Assembly: GCA_947381415.1 (NCBI GenBank)
Contig: CANCVB010000001.1
Span: 124,001 to 188,000, forward strand
Direction: 5' to 3'
Source of the DNA: Burkholderiales bacterium
GTDB taxonomy: Bacteria > Pseudomonadota > Gammaproteobacteria > Burkholderiales > Burkholderiaceae_C
DNA length: 64,000 bases
The position numbers were made by a program, and so were the translations under genes. Of the stretch, positions 7,681 to 17,330 are shown one piece after another (the first letter of the stretch is position 1; the number at the start of each line of letters is the position of its first letter). Below the pieces are notes generated by a model. That model ran no database searches. It saw only the letters and a program-made list of their open reading frames with translations, and had not been told where the DNA came from.

Positions 7681-8130
7681 ATGGAATGCACAGTCAGTTG
7701 GACAGGCGCTAGCGGCAGTCGCTCTGCCATGGGTTTTGTGGCCGAGACAGGCAGCGGTCATGTCGTGGCCATGGATGGGGCCCCCGACCCTGCCAAGCCC
7801 GACCAAAGCGGCCAAAACTTGGCCGCAAGACCTATGGAGTTGATGTTGGCAGGCGCAGGTGGATGCACTGCCTATGACGTGGTGTTGATTTTGAAGCGTG
7901 GTCGTCACGCCATTCAGGGATGCACCGTCAAACTCACCAGCGAGCGCGCCGAGACCGACCCCAAGGTGTTCACCCGCATACACATGCATTTCACGGTTCG
8001 TGGAAAAGGCTTGCCCCCTGAGGTTGTGGAGCGAGCCATCAAAATGAGCCACGACAAATACTGCTCAGCCAGCATCATGCTGGGTAAAACCGCCGAGATC
8101 ACCACGGGTTTTGAAGTGATAGAGGTTTAA
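7681..8130 (+). CDS. OsmC family protein (thiol peroxidase-like)
   Basis: 149 residues of OsmC/YhfA type. The two conserved cysteines are visible at Cys62 (AGAGGCTAYDVV) and Cys128 (HDKYCSASIML). Family members reduce organic hydroperoxides in the cytoplasm; the substrate here is not determined. The ATG at 7681 has AAGGA seven bases upstream, favoured over an in-frame ATG at 7660. It converges on coq7 with three bases between the stops. Confidence 0.88.
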   Translation: MECTVSWTGASGSRSAMGFVAETGSGHVVAMDGAPDPAKPDQSGQNLAARPMELMLAGAGGCTAYDVVLILKRGRHAIQGCTVKLTSERAETDPKVFTRIHMHFTVRGKGLPPEVVERAIKMSHDKYCSASIMLGKTAEITTGFEVIEV

Positions 8131-8133
8131 AAC

Positions 8134-8763
8134 CTAAATCCTGTGTGCCACGCTTGTCATCAGCTTGGCTGCCAAGCGCATGGCCTCGCGTACGGGCTGA
8201 GGTAAAGCCACCGCACCGGCTTTTTGCGCATCTGCCGCGTGTTGCGCTTCATCGGCTTGCATTTGGGTGACGACCGCCCGCGAAGCCAAGTCTGCTGCGG
8301 GCAAGCGCTCGAGGTGCTCACCCAAATGCGCCGCCACTTGGTGCTCGGTTTCCACCACAAAACCCAAACTCACGCCATCGCCACCGAGCTTGCCTGCGGC
8401 ATAGCCAATGGCAAATGCACCCGCGTACCAAAGCGGGTTGAGCAAACTCGGACGCGCGCCCAAGTCGGCCAAGCGTGCTTCGGTCCAAGCCAAGTGGTCG
8501 GTTTCTTCGGCACTGGCTTGTACAAACTGCTCGCGCAATTGCGGATTGCGCGTGGCCATGGCTTGCGCCGCATACAGCGCTTGGGCGCACACCTCGCCCA
8601 CATGGTTGACTCGCATCAACGCGCCAGATTCGGCGCGCTCTTGATCACTCAGACTGAGCGCGTTAACCCCCAGCGCGGGATCGGGTCGCGCGGCATGGTG
8701 CGACGCAAACACGGTGCGCAGACTTTGGTCAAGCAAGGAAATAAAACGGTCTGTCAGCGGCAT
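8134..8763 (-). CDS. coq7: 2-polyprenyl-3-methyl-6-methoxy-1,4-benzoquinone monooxygenase
   Basis: 209 residues of the Coq7/CAT5 di-iron family, which hydroxylates demethoxyubiquinone in ubiquinone synthesis. The iron ligands are visible in two repeated halves: Glu in [17 protein letters not shown] and DEAQH. A hydrophobic patch around [13 protein letters not shown] fits membrane association. It stands alone between the convergent OsmC gene and the divergent porin. Confidence 0.95.
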   Translation of the reverse strand: MPLTDRFISLLDQSLRTVFASHHAARPDPALGVNALSLSDQERAESGALMRVNHVGEVCAQALYAAQAMATRNPQLREQFVQASAEETDHLAWTEARLADLGARPSLLNPLWYAGAFAIGYAAGKLGGDGVSLGFVVETEHQVAAHLGEHLERLPAADLASRAVVTQMQADEAQHAADAQKAGAVALPQPVREAMRLAAKLMTSVAHRI

Positions 8764-8928
8764 ATGAGAACTTATTGAATACGAAATTAAGGGTTAACCA
8801 TGGTTTGAATACAACACTGTCACGGAACTGAAACATGCAAACCAAAAAATCGTTCGAGTTGGCACAGATGAAGTGCCTTCTTGTTTTTTGGTCATGCATT
8901 TTAGTTTTAAACCCTTCAAGGAGTGAAT

Positions 8929-10197
8929 GTGAAAGCTTTTAAAAAGTATTTGTTAGCAGCCGGTGTCATGCTGGCTGCTGGTGCTGTTTCAGCACAAGAC
9001 ATCCCCAAGTTTGAAATTTATGGTGTGGTTGGCGCCGGTTTGGTGTCTGCTGATGGATTTGGTCAAGGCACGAACAAATCTTTTACTGGCTACGCCGATC
9101 AAATGCACAGCTCCAACCGCTTGGGCTTCCGTGGCGGCAAAGACTTGGGCGACGGAATGACCATCAAGTACAACTTGGAAACCAACTTTGCAACCGCCAC
9201 TGGCGCGACAGGCAAAGACTCCGGTGGTAACGACGTCACTTCATCAGACTGTACAACCACCTACTCTGGTACAGCCTCTAGTTCCATTACCAGCGCTTCA
9301 AAGTTCACAACCAAATGTACGTCACCAACGTTTTTTGACCGCGAATTGAACGTGGCCATTGCTGACAAGGAATTTGGTCAGTTGATGTTGGGCCGTGGCA
9401 AGAACTTTTTGTACAACGTATTAGATGAGTTTGACAGCCGTGGCAACTGGAACTTGGGTGGCTTGAAGCCCATCGCCCGTTACGCTGGTTTCTACTCTGG
9501 TTCAAACGTGTCACGTTTTGACCGCATGGTGCGTTACTCTTCCAACAGCATCAACAACTTCAAGTTTGACTTTGCCCACCAGTTTGGCAACACCACCAGC
9601 TCTACTTCTGGTGCAGGTTGGGACTCTGGTGTCAAGAGCGCAAACAACTTTGGTATTCGTTACACCAACGATGGCTTGGATGTCGCTTTGACCAACGAAA
9701 CGGTGCGTACCGGTTCAACTACTGTTGCCACAGAAAAAATCAATTTGCTTGCTGCCAAGTACCAACTTACACCGCAAGTATTGATTAACTACGGAACAGC
9801 AACAACCAAAAACCCCTCTACCTCCGATGGTGGAACAGCAGCAGGAATATTTGGTAAAGATGGCACAGGTAAAGTGGACAACAAGCCCTCTGCTTTGACT
9901 AACTTCTACGGTTTGGTTTATCGCCACAACGAAAAAGTCAGCTTCAACTACGGTGGCTATTCAGTAACAGACCGCGTAACTGCCGGCAAAGACAGCGTGA
10001 CCATGAACTCTTTTGGCGTGGTGTACACACTGGCCAAAGGTTTGGACATCAATGCTGACTACATCCGTGCCAACCGCAAGTCCACCGCTGCATCAAGCTT
10101 CACCATTTTTGACCGTGCCCAACCTGATGGTTCAAATGTGTCAGAAAGTTTAGTCAATCAAAGCGCCTTTTCTGTGGGCGTGCAATACCGCTTCTAA
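8929..10197 (+). CDS. Gram-negative porin (second porin in the window)
   Basis: 422 residues with signal peptide MKAFKKYLLAAGVMLAAGAVSA, then KFEIYGVVGAGLV, RLGFRGGKDLGDG, and a C-terminal VGVQYRF ending in Phe. The GTG at 8929 was chosen because AAGGAG lies five bases upstream; a GTG at 8923 overlaps that site. It carries an inserted Ser/Thr-rich loop with two cysteines (SSDC...TTKC) near residues 100-130 that could form a disulfide. It lacks the 15 bp core and the 3' UTR shared by the other two porins, so it belongs to another lineage. It has its own terminator. Confidence 0.93.
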   Translation: MKAFKKYLLAAGVMLAAGAVSAQDIPKFEIYGVVGAGLVSADGFGQGTNKSFTGYADQMHSSNRLGFRGGKDLGDGMTIKYNLETNFATATGATGKDSGGNDVTSSDCTTTYSGTASSSITSASKFTTKCTSPTFFDRELNVAIADKEFGQLMLGRGKNFLYNVLDEFDSRGNWNLGGLKPIARYAGFYSGSNVSRFDRMVRYSSNSINNFKFDFAHQFGNTTSSTSGAGWDSGVKSANNFGIRYTNDGLDVALTNETVRTGSTTVATEKINLLAAKYQLTPQVLINYGTATTKNPSTSDGGTAAGIFGKDGTGKVDNKPSALTNFYGLVYRHNEKVSFNYGGYSVTDRVTAGKDSVTMNSFGVVYTLAKGLDINADYIRANRKSTAASSFTIFDRAQPDGSNVSESLVNQSAFSVGVQYRF

Positions 10198-10227
10198 GCC
10201 TCACCACTTTTAAGCTGTTTCCCCAAA

Positions 10228-10263
10228 CCCCCGCAGGCCACAAGCCTGTGGGGGTTTTCTTTT
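10228..10263 (+). terminator. Rho-independent terminator of the second porin
   Basis: CCCCCGCAGGC (10228-10238) and GCCTGTGGGGG (10244-10254) form a long stem with a five-base loop, followed by TTTTCTTTT. Confidence 0.88.
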
Positions 10264-10615
10264 GTTGATTGACGCTTGATGCATAGCCGCCTCAGACCCC
10301 TGCCTCTCATGAGGGGTATGCAACTGCAACTACAGAAGATGTGTTTTTGGTATAAATATTAATAATTCAATATTTTTGTCATATAAATTGATTTCAGTAT
10401 TTTTTAAATTTATGAGCACCATAGAACTACAAAGCTTGTTGTCATGAGGCAACGTAATGTCCCTGACATGTTGGAAAGACTTTGCTTCGCACCACGGGCT
10501 CTGCTCAAATAGCGACAGCTTCCTAGAAATGGAGGTTGGCCCGGGGTTTCGGCAGTAAGTGTGCAAACATTTCTTCGAACCGGAGCCCTTTGTTTAACCC
10601 TTGGAGAAAATTGAA
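10264..10615 (+). promoter_or_regulatory. Non-coding region carrying the promoter and leader of the third porin
   Basis: About 350 bases without a plausible gene. A strongly AT-rich tract at 10341-10412 contains several promoter-like elements, for example TTGATT near 10389 with TATGAG 17 bases on, and TATAAA near 10351. None is decisive. From about 10413 to 10600 composition returns to normal, so a long 5' UTR of about 200 bases is likely. The region ends in a GGAG ribosome binding site (10603-10606). Confidence 0.5.
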
Positions 10616-11662
10616 ATGAAAAAAACCCTCGTTGCAGTTGCAGCAATGGCCGCCGTTACTGGCGCAATGGCTGATGGCGTCACAATTTACGGAAACATCG
10701 ACCAGGTGTACCAAACCAGCACAACCACCTACAACGGTGCAGCTACTTCCAAAACAACCACCATGGGTGCTTACCAAATGGGCCAAAGCCTGTTGGGCTT
10801 CAAAGGTGACGAAGACATGGGCAATGGCTTGAAAGCCTCTTTCCTGTATGAATTTGGTTTGTCTACCAACACCTCCGCAACACCTACAAACCGCCAGTCT
10901 TATGTCGGTTTGAGCGGTGGTTTCGGTGCTCTGCGTATTGGTAAACAGTACTCTTCTTCTTTCAACAACTTGGTTGGCGCTGACCCCTTGGGCGCAACCG
11001 GTGGCGCTGGTGCCTTGTACTTGGCTGTGAACACATCCAACAACGGTTCCGAGTCTCCCCTGCGTCAAGACAACGCTATCCAGTACGACCTGCCCACATT
11101 GGCTGCTGGCTTCAAAGTGACTTTGACCAAAGTTTACGCTGGTGCAGACACAGTTGACGCTACTGCTGATAGCTACAGAACCGGTACCAAAGCTGGTGAC
11201 AGCCAAGGTATTTCTATCACCTATGCAGCAGGTCCTTTGAATGTCGGTTACACCACTGATTCCACCAAATCACAAGACATCTACTTCGGAACACTGGACA
11301 CCATCGCCGTGACTGACGGCACCACCACCAAGCAAACCACATTTGCTGCTGGTTACGATTTGGGCGTGGCAAAAATCACTTACTCTGACGCCAAAGTCAA
11401 GAACAGTGGTTCTGGCACAGAAGCAACCATGTTCGGTGTTTCCGTTCCCATGGGTGCAGCAACTTTGGTGGCCACAACTTCTACTGGCAAGTGGATCAAC
11501 AGTACAGAAACCAAGCTCAAAGGCATGCAATACGGCGTGAACTACGCCATGAGCAAGCGCACAGTGGCTTACTGGCACGCTGGTAACGCATCTTTCACTG
11601 ACTCTGATGCAAACGTTATCAAGGTCAAAGGTTACGGCATTGGTATCCACCACAGCTTCTAA
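10616..11662 (+). CDS. Gram-negative porin, complete and expressed copy of the candidate switch pair
   Basis: 348 residues: signal peptide MKKTLVAVAAMAAVTGAMA cut before Asp20, then VTIYGNIDQVY, LLGFKGDEDMGNG, the VGLSGGFGALRIGKQY stretch and a C-terminal HHSF. The ATG has GGAG nine bases upstream, which decides the start. It forms trimeric outer-membrane diffusion channels in this family. Compared with the silent porin at 3615, the mature proteins have clearly diverged while the signal-peptide core and the 3' UTR are nearly identical in DNA. It is followed by its own terminator and then pyrC. Confidence 0.95.
   Translation: MKKTLVAVAAMAAVTGAMADGVTIYGNIDQVYQTSTTTYNGAATSKTTTMGAYQMGQSLLGFKGDEDMGNGLKASFLYEFGLSTNTSATPTNRQSYVGLSGGFGALRIGKQYSSSFNNLVGADPLGATGGAGALYLAVNTSNNGSESPLRQDNAIQYDLPTLAAGFKVTLTKVYAGADTVDATADSYRTGTKAGDSQGISITYAAGPLNVGYTTDSTKSQDIYFGTLDTIAVTDGTTTKQTTFAAGYDLGVAKITYSDAKVKNSGSGTEATMFGVSVPMGAATLVATTSTGKWINSTETKLKGMQYGVNYAMSKRTVAYWHAGNASFTDSDANVIKVKGYGIGIHHSF
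10624..10638 (+). repeat. 15 bp core repeat, expressed-end copy (candidate recombination site)
   Basis: AACCCTCGTTGCAGT, spanning the codons for Lys3/Thr4 to Val8 of the expressed porin. It is identical and inverted relative to 4570-4584. Confidence 0.6.
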
Positions 11663-11743
11663 TTCCCACGCTGGCCTTGTGCCAGTGGCAGGATAAAGAA
11701 ACTTCAAAACCCGCTGCCCACAAGGCAGCGGGTTTTTTCATGG
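11657..11743. repeat. Right copy of the inverted repeat containing porin stop codon, 3' UTR and terminator
   Basis: Begins with TTCTAA of the expressed porin, then the CTGGC/GCCAG small hairpin, then a terminator identical to that at 3544-3566, and ends with CATGG. It is the inverted partner of 3533-3620, differing by a few substitutions and small indels between the two hairpins. Confidence 0.85.
11710..11738 (+). terminator. Rho-independent terminator of the expressed porin
   Basis: CCCGCTGCC (11710-11718), loop CACAA, GGCAGCGGG (11724-11732), then six T. Confidence 0.9.
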
Positions 11744-11770
11744 GCGCTTTGGGTGTAGGACAATCACGGC

Positions 11771-12808
11771 ATGCTGCAAAACACACTCACGCTGACCCGT
11801 CCCGATGATTGGCATGTGCATCTGCGCGATGGCGATGTGCTGCCCCATGTGGTGGCGCATACCGCGGGGCAGTTTGCCCGCGCGGTGATCATGCCCAACC
11901 TCAGACCCCCTGTGACCACCACTGCCTTGGCGCTGGCATACCGCGAACGCATTGTGCAAGCACGGCCTGCTGGCGCTGTGTTCGAACCCTTGATGACGCT
12001 ATACCTCACTGACAACACCCCAGCAGATGAAATCACGAAAGCACATGCCGCGGGTGTGGTGGCCGTCAAGCTCTACCCCGCTGGGGCTACAACCAACAGC
12101 GATTCTGGCGTAACCGCTTTGTCCCACACCTACAAAGCTTTGGAAGCCATGCAACGCACGGGCATGCCCTTGCTGGTGCATGGTGAAGTGACCGATGCGG
12201 CGATCGATGTGTTTGACCGCGAGGCGGTGTTCATCGATCAACACCTCATCCCTTTGCGGCATGATTTTCCCGAGCTGAAAATCGTTTTCGAACACATCAC
12301 CACCCGTGAGGCTGCACAGTATGTGATGCAAGCAGGGCGTTTCACTGCTGCGACAGTCACTGCCCACCATTTGCTCTACAACCGCAACGCCTTGTTCATG
12401 GGTGGCGTACGCCCTCACTACTATTGCTTGCCCGTGTTGAAACGCGAGGTCCATCGCCAAGCCTTGGTAGATGCTGTGACATCGGGCAGTGACAGGTTTT
12501 TTCTAGGCACCGACAGTGCGCCCCATGCCACCCATTTGAAAGAGCATGCCAGTGGCTGTGCCGGTTGCTATACCGCCCTGTCTGCCATTGAGCTTTACGC
12601 CGAGGCCTTTGACAGCGTGGGCGCGCTAGACAAGCTTGAAGGCTTCGCCAGTTTTCATGGCCCAGATTTTTACGCGTTGCCGCGCAACACGCAAACACTG
12701 ACACTGCAACGCCACACTTGGACCCTGCCTGATAGCCTGCCTTTTGGGCAAACCAGCCTCAAACCTTTGCGGGGCGGTGAAGAGGTGGCTTGGCGAATCG
12801 CAGCTTGA
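11771..12808 (+). CDS. pyrC: Dihydroorotase
   Basis: 345 residues, the class II bacterial PyrC length. It closes carbamoyl aspartate to dihydroorotate in pyrimidine synthesis. Zinc ligands are visible: DDWHVHLRD, the carboxylated lysine in [23 protein letters not shown] and the catalytic Asp in LGTDSAPH. It is followed, with a 19-base overlap, by the DUF3025 gene. Confidence 0.96.
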   Translation: MLQNTLTLTRPDDWHVHLRDGDVLPHVVAHTAGQFARAVIMPNLRPPVTTTALALAYRERIVQARPAGAVFEPLMTLYLTDNTPADEITKAHAAGVVAVKLYPAGATTNSDSGVTALSHTYKALEAMQRTGMPLLVHGEVTDAAIDVFDREAVFIDQHLIPLRHDFPELKIVFEHITTREAAQYVMQAGRFTAATVTAHHLLYNRNALFMGGVRPHYYCLPVLKREVHRQALVDAVTSGSDRFFLGTDSAPHATHLKEHASGCAGCYTALSAIELYAEAFDSVGALDKLEGFASFHGPDFYALPRNTQTLTLQRHTWTLPDSLPFGQTSLKPLRGGEEVAWRIAA

Positions 12809-13560
12809 TAGAGCCTGGCACGTTTGAAAAGTACGCATGGTTCTCGCAGTGGCGGTTGAAAGCTGACGAGATTCTCCATGCGTGGGGGCAACAGCCAGAT
12901 GCACTTTATAGTTGCTTGGCTGCACAGCAAGCCCAATTTCATGCTGTACCGCAAGCATGGCTGCCTGAATCGGAAGCCTACGAAGCGTTCATCTACCGAA
13001 CACACACAGTGCCTACCCGTAACAATGCCCACGATTTTTTCAATGGCTTGTGTTGGTTGCGCTTTCCTCAAACCAAGCAACGACTCAACCACTTACAAGC
13101 ACAAGCCATACAACAGCAAGGTGTCACAGCGCATCGTGGCGTGCTGCGAGATGCACTGACCTTGTTCGATGAAAACGCAGCACTGCTGTGTGCGCCAGAC
13201 AGTGTGTGGAAGGCATTGCTGGCACAAGATTGGCAGGCCTTGTTCGTGACGCACCGCAAGGCATGGCAAGACACCAAGCTCACGCTGTTTGGTCATGCAT
13301 TGCTCGAGAAACTGCTCAAGCCTTACAAAGGCATCACTGCGCATGTGTTGTGCTTGGCTGTACCCAAAGAGGTACAAGCCGCTGACGACGCCACGTTGGA
13401 CCTCTGGTTGTCACACAACCTGCACACCGAATTTTTACAAACCAAGCCCTTTGTACCCTTACCCGTCTTAGGGGTTCCTGGTTGGTGGGCGGCCAATGAA
13501 GAAGCGGGTTTTTACGCTGACAGACAGGTGTTTCGTCCACAAAAAAAACAAGGGTATTGA
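12790..13560 (+). CDS. DUF3025 domain-containing protein
   Basis: 256 residues without signal peptide or membrane segment. The segment [22 protein letters not shown] matches the conserved core of DUF3025, a family of unknown function. The start is a TTG at 12790: it is the first possible start after an in-frame stop and has AGAGG five bases upstream. It overlaps the end of pyrC, so the two are probably co-translated. Confidence 0.85.
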   Translation: MANRSLIEPGTFEKYAWFSQWRLKADEILHAWGQQPDALYSCLAAQQAQFHAVPQAWLPESEAYEAFIYRTHTVPTRNNAHDFFNGLCWLRFPQTKQRLNHLQAQAIQQQGVTAHRGVLRDALTLFDENAALLCAPDSVWKALLAQDWQALFVTHRKAWQDTKLTLFGHALLEKLLKPYKGITAHVLCLAVPKEVQAADDATLDLWLSHNLHTEFLQTKPFVPLPVLGVPGWWAANEEAGFYADRQVFRPQKKQGY

Positions 13561-13626
13561 AAAAAAACAAATTGCCCTTACCATTTTCGTCCCAGTGTCA
13601 ACTTCTTGGCCAGTTCAAAGGACTTC

Positions 13627-14496
13627 ATGAAACGCGTCATTCTTCTCATCGTCACCAACTTGGCAGTCATGCTGGTTTTGGGCATCGTCGCCAATGTGCT
13701 GGGCGTCAACCACTACCTGACCGCCAATGGACTCAATCTCAGCGCATTGCTGGGTTTTGCCATGGTGATGGGCTTTGGAGGTGCTTTCATTTCTTTGCTC
13801 ATCAGCAAGCCCATGGCCAAGTGGTCTACCGGCGCACAAGTCATAGACCAACCCCAAAACGCAGATGAATCTTGGCTGCTAGACACCGTGAAAAACTTGT
13901 CACAACGCGCCGGACTCGAGATGCCCGAGGTGGCCATCTACGAAGGCGAACCCAACGCCTTTGCCACGGGTGCATTTCGCAACTCTGCCTTGGTCGCCGT
14001 CTCTACCGGTTTGCTGCAAGGGATGACCCGCGAAGAGGTTGAGGCGGTACTTGCGCACGAAGTGGCACACATCCAAAACGGTGACATGGTGACCCTTACC
14101 TTGGTGCAAGGTGTGCTCAATACCTTTGTGGTGTTCCTCAGCCGTGTCGTTGGCTACGCAGTCGACAGCGCGTTGCGCAAAGACGATGAAGAAAACACAG
14201 GCCCAGGCATTGGCTATTACGTCACCAGCATCGTGTTGGACATCGTTTTGGGCATTGCCGCCAGTATCGTGGTGGCATGGTTCAGCCGCCAACGCGAGTA
14301 CCGTGCAGACGCGGGTGCAGCCGAACTGATGGGGCGCAAACAACCAATGATCAATGCCTTGACACGCTTGCAACACATGCAATCTGAAGGCTTGCCGCCA
14401 AGTTTGCAAGCCATGGGCATCAGCGGCGGCTTGGGCAAGATGTTCTCGTCGCACCCTCCTTTGGAAGAGCGCATCGCTGCCTTGCAAGCCAGCTAA
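13627..14496 (+). CDS. htpX: Membrane zinc metalloprotease HtpX
   Basis: 289 residues with two N-terminal membrane segments (about 4-25 and 35-55), the M48 zinc motif HEVAH near residue 140, further hydrophobic segments at about 150-215, and the downstream glutamate region [15 protein letters not shown]. HtpX degrades misfolded inner-membrane proteins. The ATG at 13627 has AAGGA at the right distance. It is 66 bases after the DUF3025 gene. Confidence 0.96.
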   Translation: MKRVILLIVTNLAVMLVLGIVANVLGVNHYLTANGLNLSALLGFAMVMGFGGAFISLLISKPMAKWSTGAQVIDQPQNADESWLLDTVKNLSQRAGLEMPEVAIYEGEPNAFATGAFRNSALVAVSTGLLQGMTREEVEAVLAHEVAHIQNGDMVTLTLVQGVLNTFVVFLSRVVGYAVDSALRKDDEENTGPGIGYYVTSIVLDIVLGIAASIVVAWFSRQREYRADAGAAELMGRKQPMINALTRLQHMQSEGLPPSLQAMGISGGLGKMFSSHPPLEERIAALQAS

Positions 14497-14507
14497 TTCC
14501 TAAGTCA

Positions 14508-16406
14508 TCAGCGCGATTCGCCCAATGCATGGGCGATCGCGTTTTTGTTCACCTTGGGCTTGGGGCATTGCCCTTTGGGCAAATCAAACCACTGTCGCAC
14601 ATCGTCGTCCAAGCCTATGCCGTGCATGTAGTTGTAAATGGCTTTCTTCAGCCCCTTGCCCAGCAGGTCATGGTTGGTGCCTGTGGGATCGATAAAACCA
14701 ATGTCGTTTCGCGCAAAAGAGCCTTCAGGTAAAGGCAGCAACGTGACGCCATAGTGGTGCGGTTGCATACCCACCGGTGAATGCACCGTGCAGGCAAACC
14801 GGTGAAAGAACCCACTTTGAATACAGCCATGGACAAAAAGTTGACGCACATATTCCAAAGCGTCTACGGTGTCTTGCACGGTTTGGGTAGGGAAGCCATA
14901 CATCAAATAGGCATGCACCAAAATACCCGCTTGGGAAAACCCGTGGGTGACACGCGCGACTTGGTCCACCGTCACGCCCTTTTGCATCAGTGCCAGCAAA
15001 CGGTCACTGGCCACTTCCAAGCCCCCTGACATGGCAATGCAACCACTCTCAGCCAACAGCTCAGCCAAGTCTGGTGTAAAGGTTTTTTCAAAACGGATAT
15101 TGCCCCACCAAGAGATGCTCAAACGCCTGCGTAACAGTTCTTCTGCCATGGCTTTCAAGGCCTTGGGAGGAGCGGCTTCATCCACCAAGTGAAATCCACT
15201 TTGACCCGTTTCAGCCACGATGCGTTCAATGCGGTCTACCAGCGTTTGGGCGGTGGCTGCGTCATAGCGTGAGATGTAATCCAGTGACACATCACAAAAA
15301 CTGCATTTCTTCCAATAGCACCCGTGTGCGACAGTGAGTTTGTTCCATCGGCCGTCACTCCACAGGCGGTGCATGGGGTTGAGCATGTCCAGCAAGGACA
15401 AATACCCCTGCATGGGCAAACCATCCCAGGTGGGTGTGCCGACATCGTCAAACGCCACGTCTGGCTCTGCCCACTGGGTGTACTTGACCACGCCGTTGTC
15501 ACGTGAAAATGTGCGAACCAAACGCTGCGCAGATCGTTTGCCTTGCAAGTGCTCGAGCAAAGCCAGCAAGGGACGTTCACCGGCATCCAAAGTGACATAG
15601 TCCACAAAGTCAAACAAGCGTGGTTCATTCAAGGAACGAAGTTCGGTATTGACATAGCCACCACCCAAGACAATTTTCACATCAGGGTGATGGTGTTTCA
15701 GGCTCTGTGCCATGCGTAAAGCAGCGTAAACCGTTCCAGGAAAAGGGACAGACAGCAAGACCACGTTCGGTTGGTGTGTGGCAAAGGTTTCAAGTGTTAA
15801 GTCGTGCAGGACTTGGTCAATCAAGGTGTAGGGTGCATCCAAGGCCTTGGCCAGTGGATCAAAACTGGCTTGGCTAGACGCCAGAGCTTCCGCATAGCGC
15901 ACAAATTCAAAACGTTGGTCTACCGCATCACGCAGCACATCAGCCAAGTCGTTCAAAAAAAGCGTGGCCAAGTGCCTTGCACGGTCTTGCACACCCAAGG
16001 CCCCAAATGCCCACATGAGGGTGTCATCTTCGGCGTTGTCCAGGCTTGCAAAACGTGGACCTTCAGGCAAAAAGCCGCGCGCAGCAATACGGTGGGCCAA
16101 GCTGGGGTCATGGCCTTGCAAAAACCGAACAACAGCTTCTATGCAGTTCTCATAGCGTTGCGCATGGTCTAAAAAATAATTCACACTTGCGCTGCGCAAG
16201 GCTTCAGCTTGGTCACGGGCGATGCTCTGCATCTGCTTGAGGCCTTGTTGCGTGAAGAGGCGCAAAACCAACTTCAAGGCCAAATCGTCTTGGCTTGCAT
16301 CGAAGCCTTGGGAACGCAAAAAACCCGTCAAGTAAGCGCTTGACGGGTAGGGCGTGTTGAGTTGCGTCATAGGCGCGATCAGCGCCAAAACGCGGCAATT
16401 GCTCAC
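14508..16406 (-). CDS. B12-binding-type radical SAM protein of unknown function
   Basis: 632 residues. The N-terminal third is largely helical. A cobalamin-binding-like fold follows at about 205-300 ([31 protein letters not shown]), and a radical SAM domain begins with [11 protein letters not shown]. The iron-sulfur cysteines are spaced CX4CX2C rather than CX3CX2C, as seen in relatives with the GCYW start. The gene starts with GTG overlapping the end of the cysteine synthase gene (GTGA) and is last in the run. No peptide substrate gene is visible nearby. The substrate is unknown. Confidence 0.8.
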   Translation of the reverse strand: MSNCRVLALIAPMTQLNTPYPSSAYLTGFLRSQGFDASQDDLALKLVLRLFTQQGLKQMQSIARDQAEALRSASVNYFLDHAQRYENCIEAVVRFLQGHDPSLAHRIAARGFLPEGPRFASLDNAEDDTLMWAFGALGVQDRARHLATLFLNDLADVLRDAVDQRFEFVRYAEALASSQASFDPLAKALDAPYTLIDQVLHDLTLETFATHQPNVVLLSVPFPGTVYAALRMAQSLKHHHPDVKIVLGGGYVNTELRSLNEPRLFDFVDYVTLDAGERPLLALLEHLQGKRSAQRLVRTFSRDNGVVKYTQWAEPDVAFDDVGTPTWDGLPMQGYLSLLDMLNPMHRLWSDGRWNKLTVAHGCYWKKCSFCDVSLDYISRYDAATAQTLVDRIERIVAETGQSGFHLVDEAAPPKALKAMAEELLRRRLSISWWGNIRFEKTFTPDLAELLAESGCIAMSGGLEVASDRLLALMQKGVTVDQVARVTHGFSQAGILVHAYLMYGFPTQTVQDTVDALEYVRQLFVHGCIQSGFFHRFACTVHSPVGMQPHHYGVTLLPLPEGSFARNDIGFIDPTGTNHDLLGKGLKKAIYNYMHGIGLDDDVRQWFDLPKGQCPKPKVNKNAIAHALGESR

Positions 16407-17320
16407 GCGGGCAGATAACCTTCCACAGACAAGTAGCGTTCACCCGTGTCGTAGTTAAAGCCAAGGACTTTGGCGCCAGCAGGCAATTCAGGGAGTTTTT
16501 GTGCAATGGCAGCCAATGTGGCGCCCGAAGAAATACCCACCAACATGCCTTCTTCGCGTGCCGCACGACGGCCGTATTCGCGGGCATCTTCCGCATCAAC
16601 CTGGATGACCCCAGTGAGCAAATCGGTATGCAAGTTTTTCGGGATAAAACCTGCACCAATGCCTTGAATAGGGTGGGGTGATGGTGCGCCACCCGAAATC
16701 ACGGGTGAGGCCTTGGGTTCCACCGCAAACACCTGCAGCTTTGGCCATTTGTCTTTCAAGACCTGCGCGCAACCGGTGATATGACCACCGGTACCCACGC
16801 CAGTGATGAGTGCATCCAAGCCTTCAGGAAAATCCGCCAAAATTTCCAAAGCGGTGGTGCGTACATGCACAGCGATGTTGGCCGCATTCTCAAACTGTTG
16901 CGGCATCCAAGCGCCTGGGGTGGCCTCAACCAATTCTTGCGCACGGGCAATCGCACCTTTCATGCCCTTTTCGCGCGGTGTCAAATCGAAGGTGGCACCA
17001 TAGGCCAACATCAAGCGGCGACGCTCAATAGACATGCTGTCAGGCATTACCAACACCAGTTTGTAGCCCTTGACGGCAGCTACCATGGCCAAGCCCACAC
17101 CGGTGTTGCCGGAGGTGGGCTCAATGATGGTGCCACCAGGTTTTAGGATGCCGCTCTTTTCCGCATCTTCCACCATGCTTAAAGCGATACGGTCTTTGAT
17201 CGAGCCGCCAGGGTTGCTGCGTTCAGACTTGATCCATACCTGCGCGTTCGGGCCAAATAAACGGTTCATGCGAATATGGGGTGTATGACCGATGGTCTCG
17301 AGAATGTTGTGGGCTTTCAT
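16403..17320 (-). CDS. cysK: Cysteine synthase (O-acetylserine sulfhydrylase)
   Basis: 305 residues of fold-type II PLP enzyme. The PLP lysine is in [12 protein letters not shown], the substrate loop is PTSGNTG, and [10 protein letters not shown] binds the phosphate. It joins O-acetylserine and sulfide to form cysteine. The ATG at 17320 has AAGGAG seven bases upstream. It lies ten bases after the oxidoreductase gene and overlaps the radical SAM gene. The sequence fits CysK better than CysM, but that choice is by eye. Confidence 0.93.
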   Translation of the reverse strand: MKAHNILETIGHTPHIRMNRLFGPNAQVWIKSERSNPGGSIKDRIALSMVEDAEKSGILKPGGTIIEPTSGNTGVGLAMVAAVKGYKLVLVMPDSMSIERRRLMLAYGATFDLTPREKGMKGAIARAQELVEATPGAWMPQQFENAANIAVHVRTTALEILADFPEGLDALITGVGTGGHITGCAQVLKDKWPKLQVFAVEPKASPVISGGAPSPHPIQGIGAGFIPKNLHTDLLTGVIQVDAEDAREYGRRAAREEGMLVGISSGATLAAIAQKLPELPAGAKVLGFNYDTGERYLSVEGYLPA

Positions 17321-17330
17321 GCGCGACTCC

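Larger units (their letters stand above)
4570..10638. mobile_element. Candidate invertible segment between two inverted 15 bp repeats
   Basis: The segment carries the recombinase at one end and the promoter, ribosome binding site, ATG and first codons of the expressed porin at the other. Inversion at the 15 bp repeats would move that promoter and start onto the silent porin in frame. It also carries ilvA, the osmC-like gene, coq7 and the second porin, which would simply be turned round. This is an inference from sequence layout; only one orientation is present in the window. Confidence 0.45.

Noticed and set aside
10523-11206. Minus-strand open frame of 227 codons across the expressed porin
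   Set aside because: It is the reverse of an abundant outer-membrane protein gene; rich in Cys and His as expected for a shadow frame.
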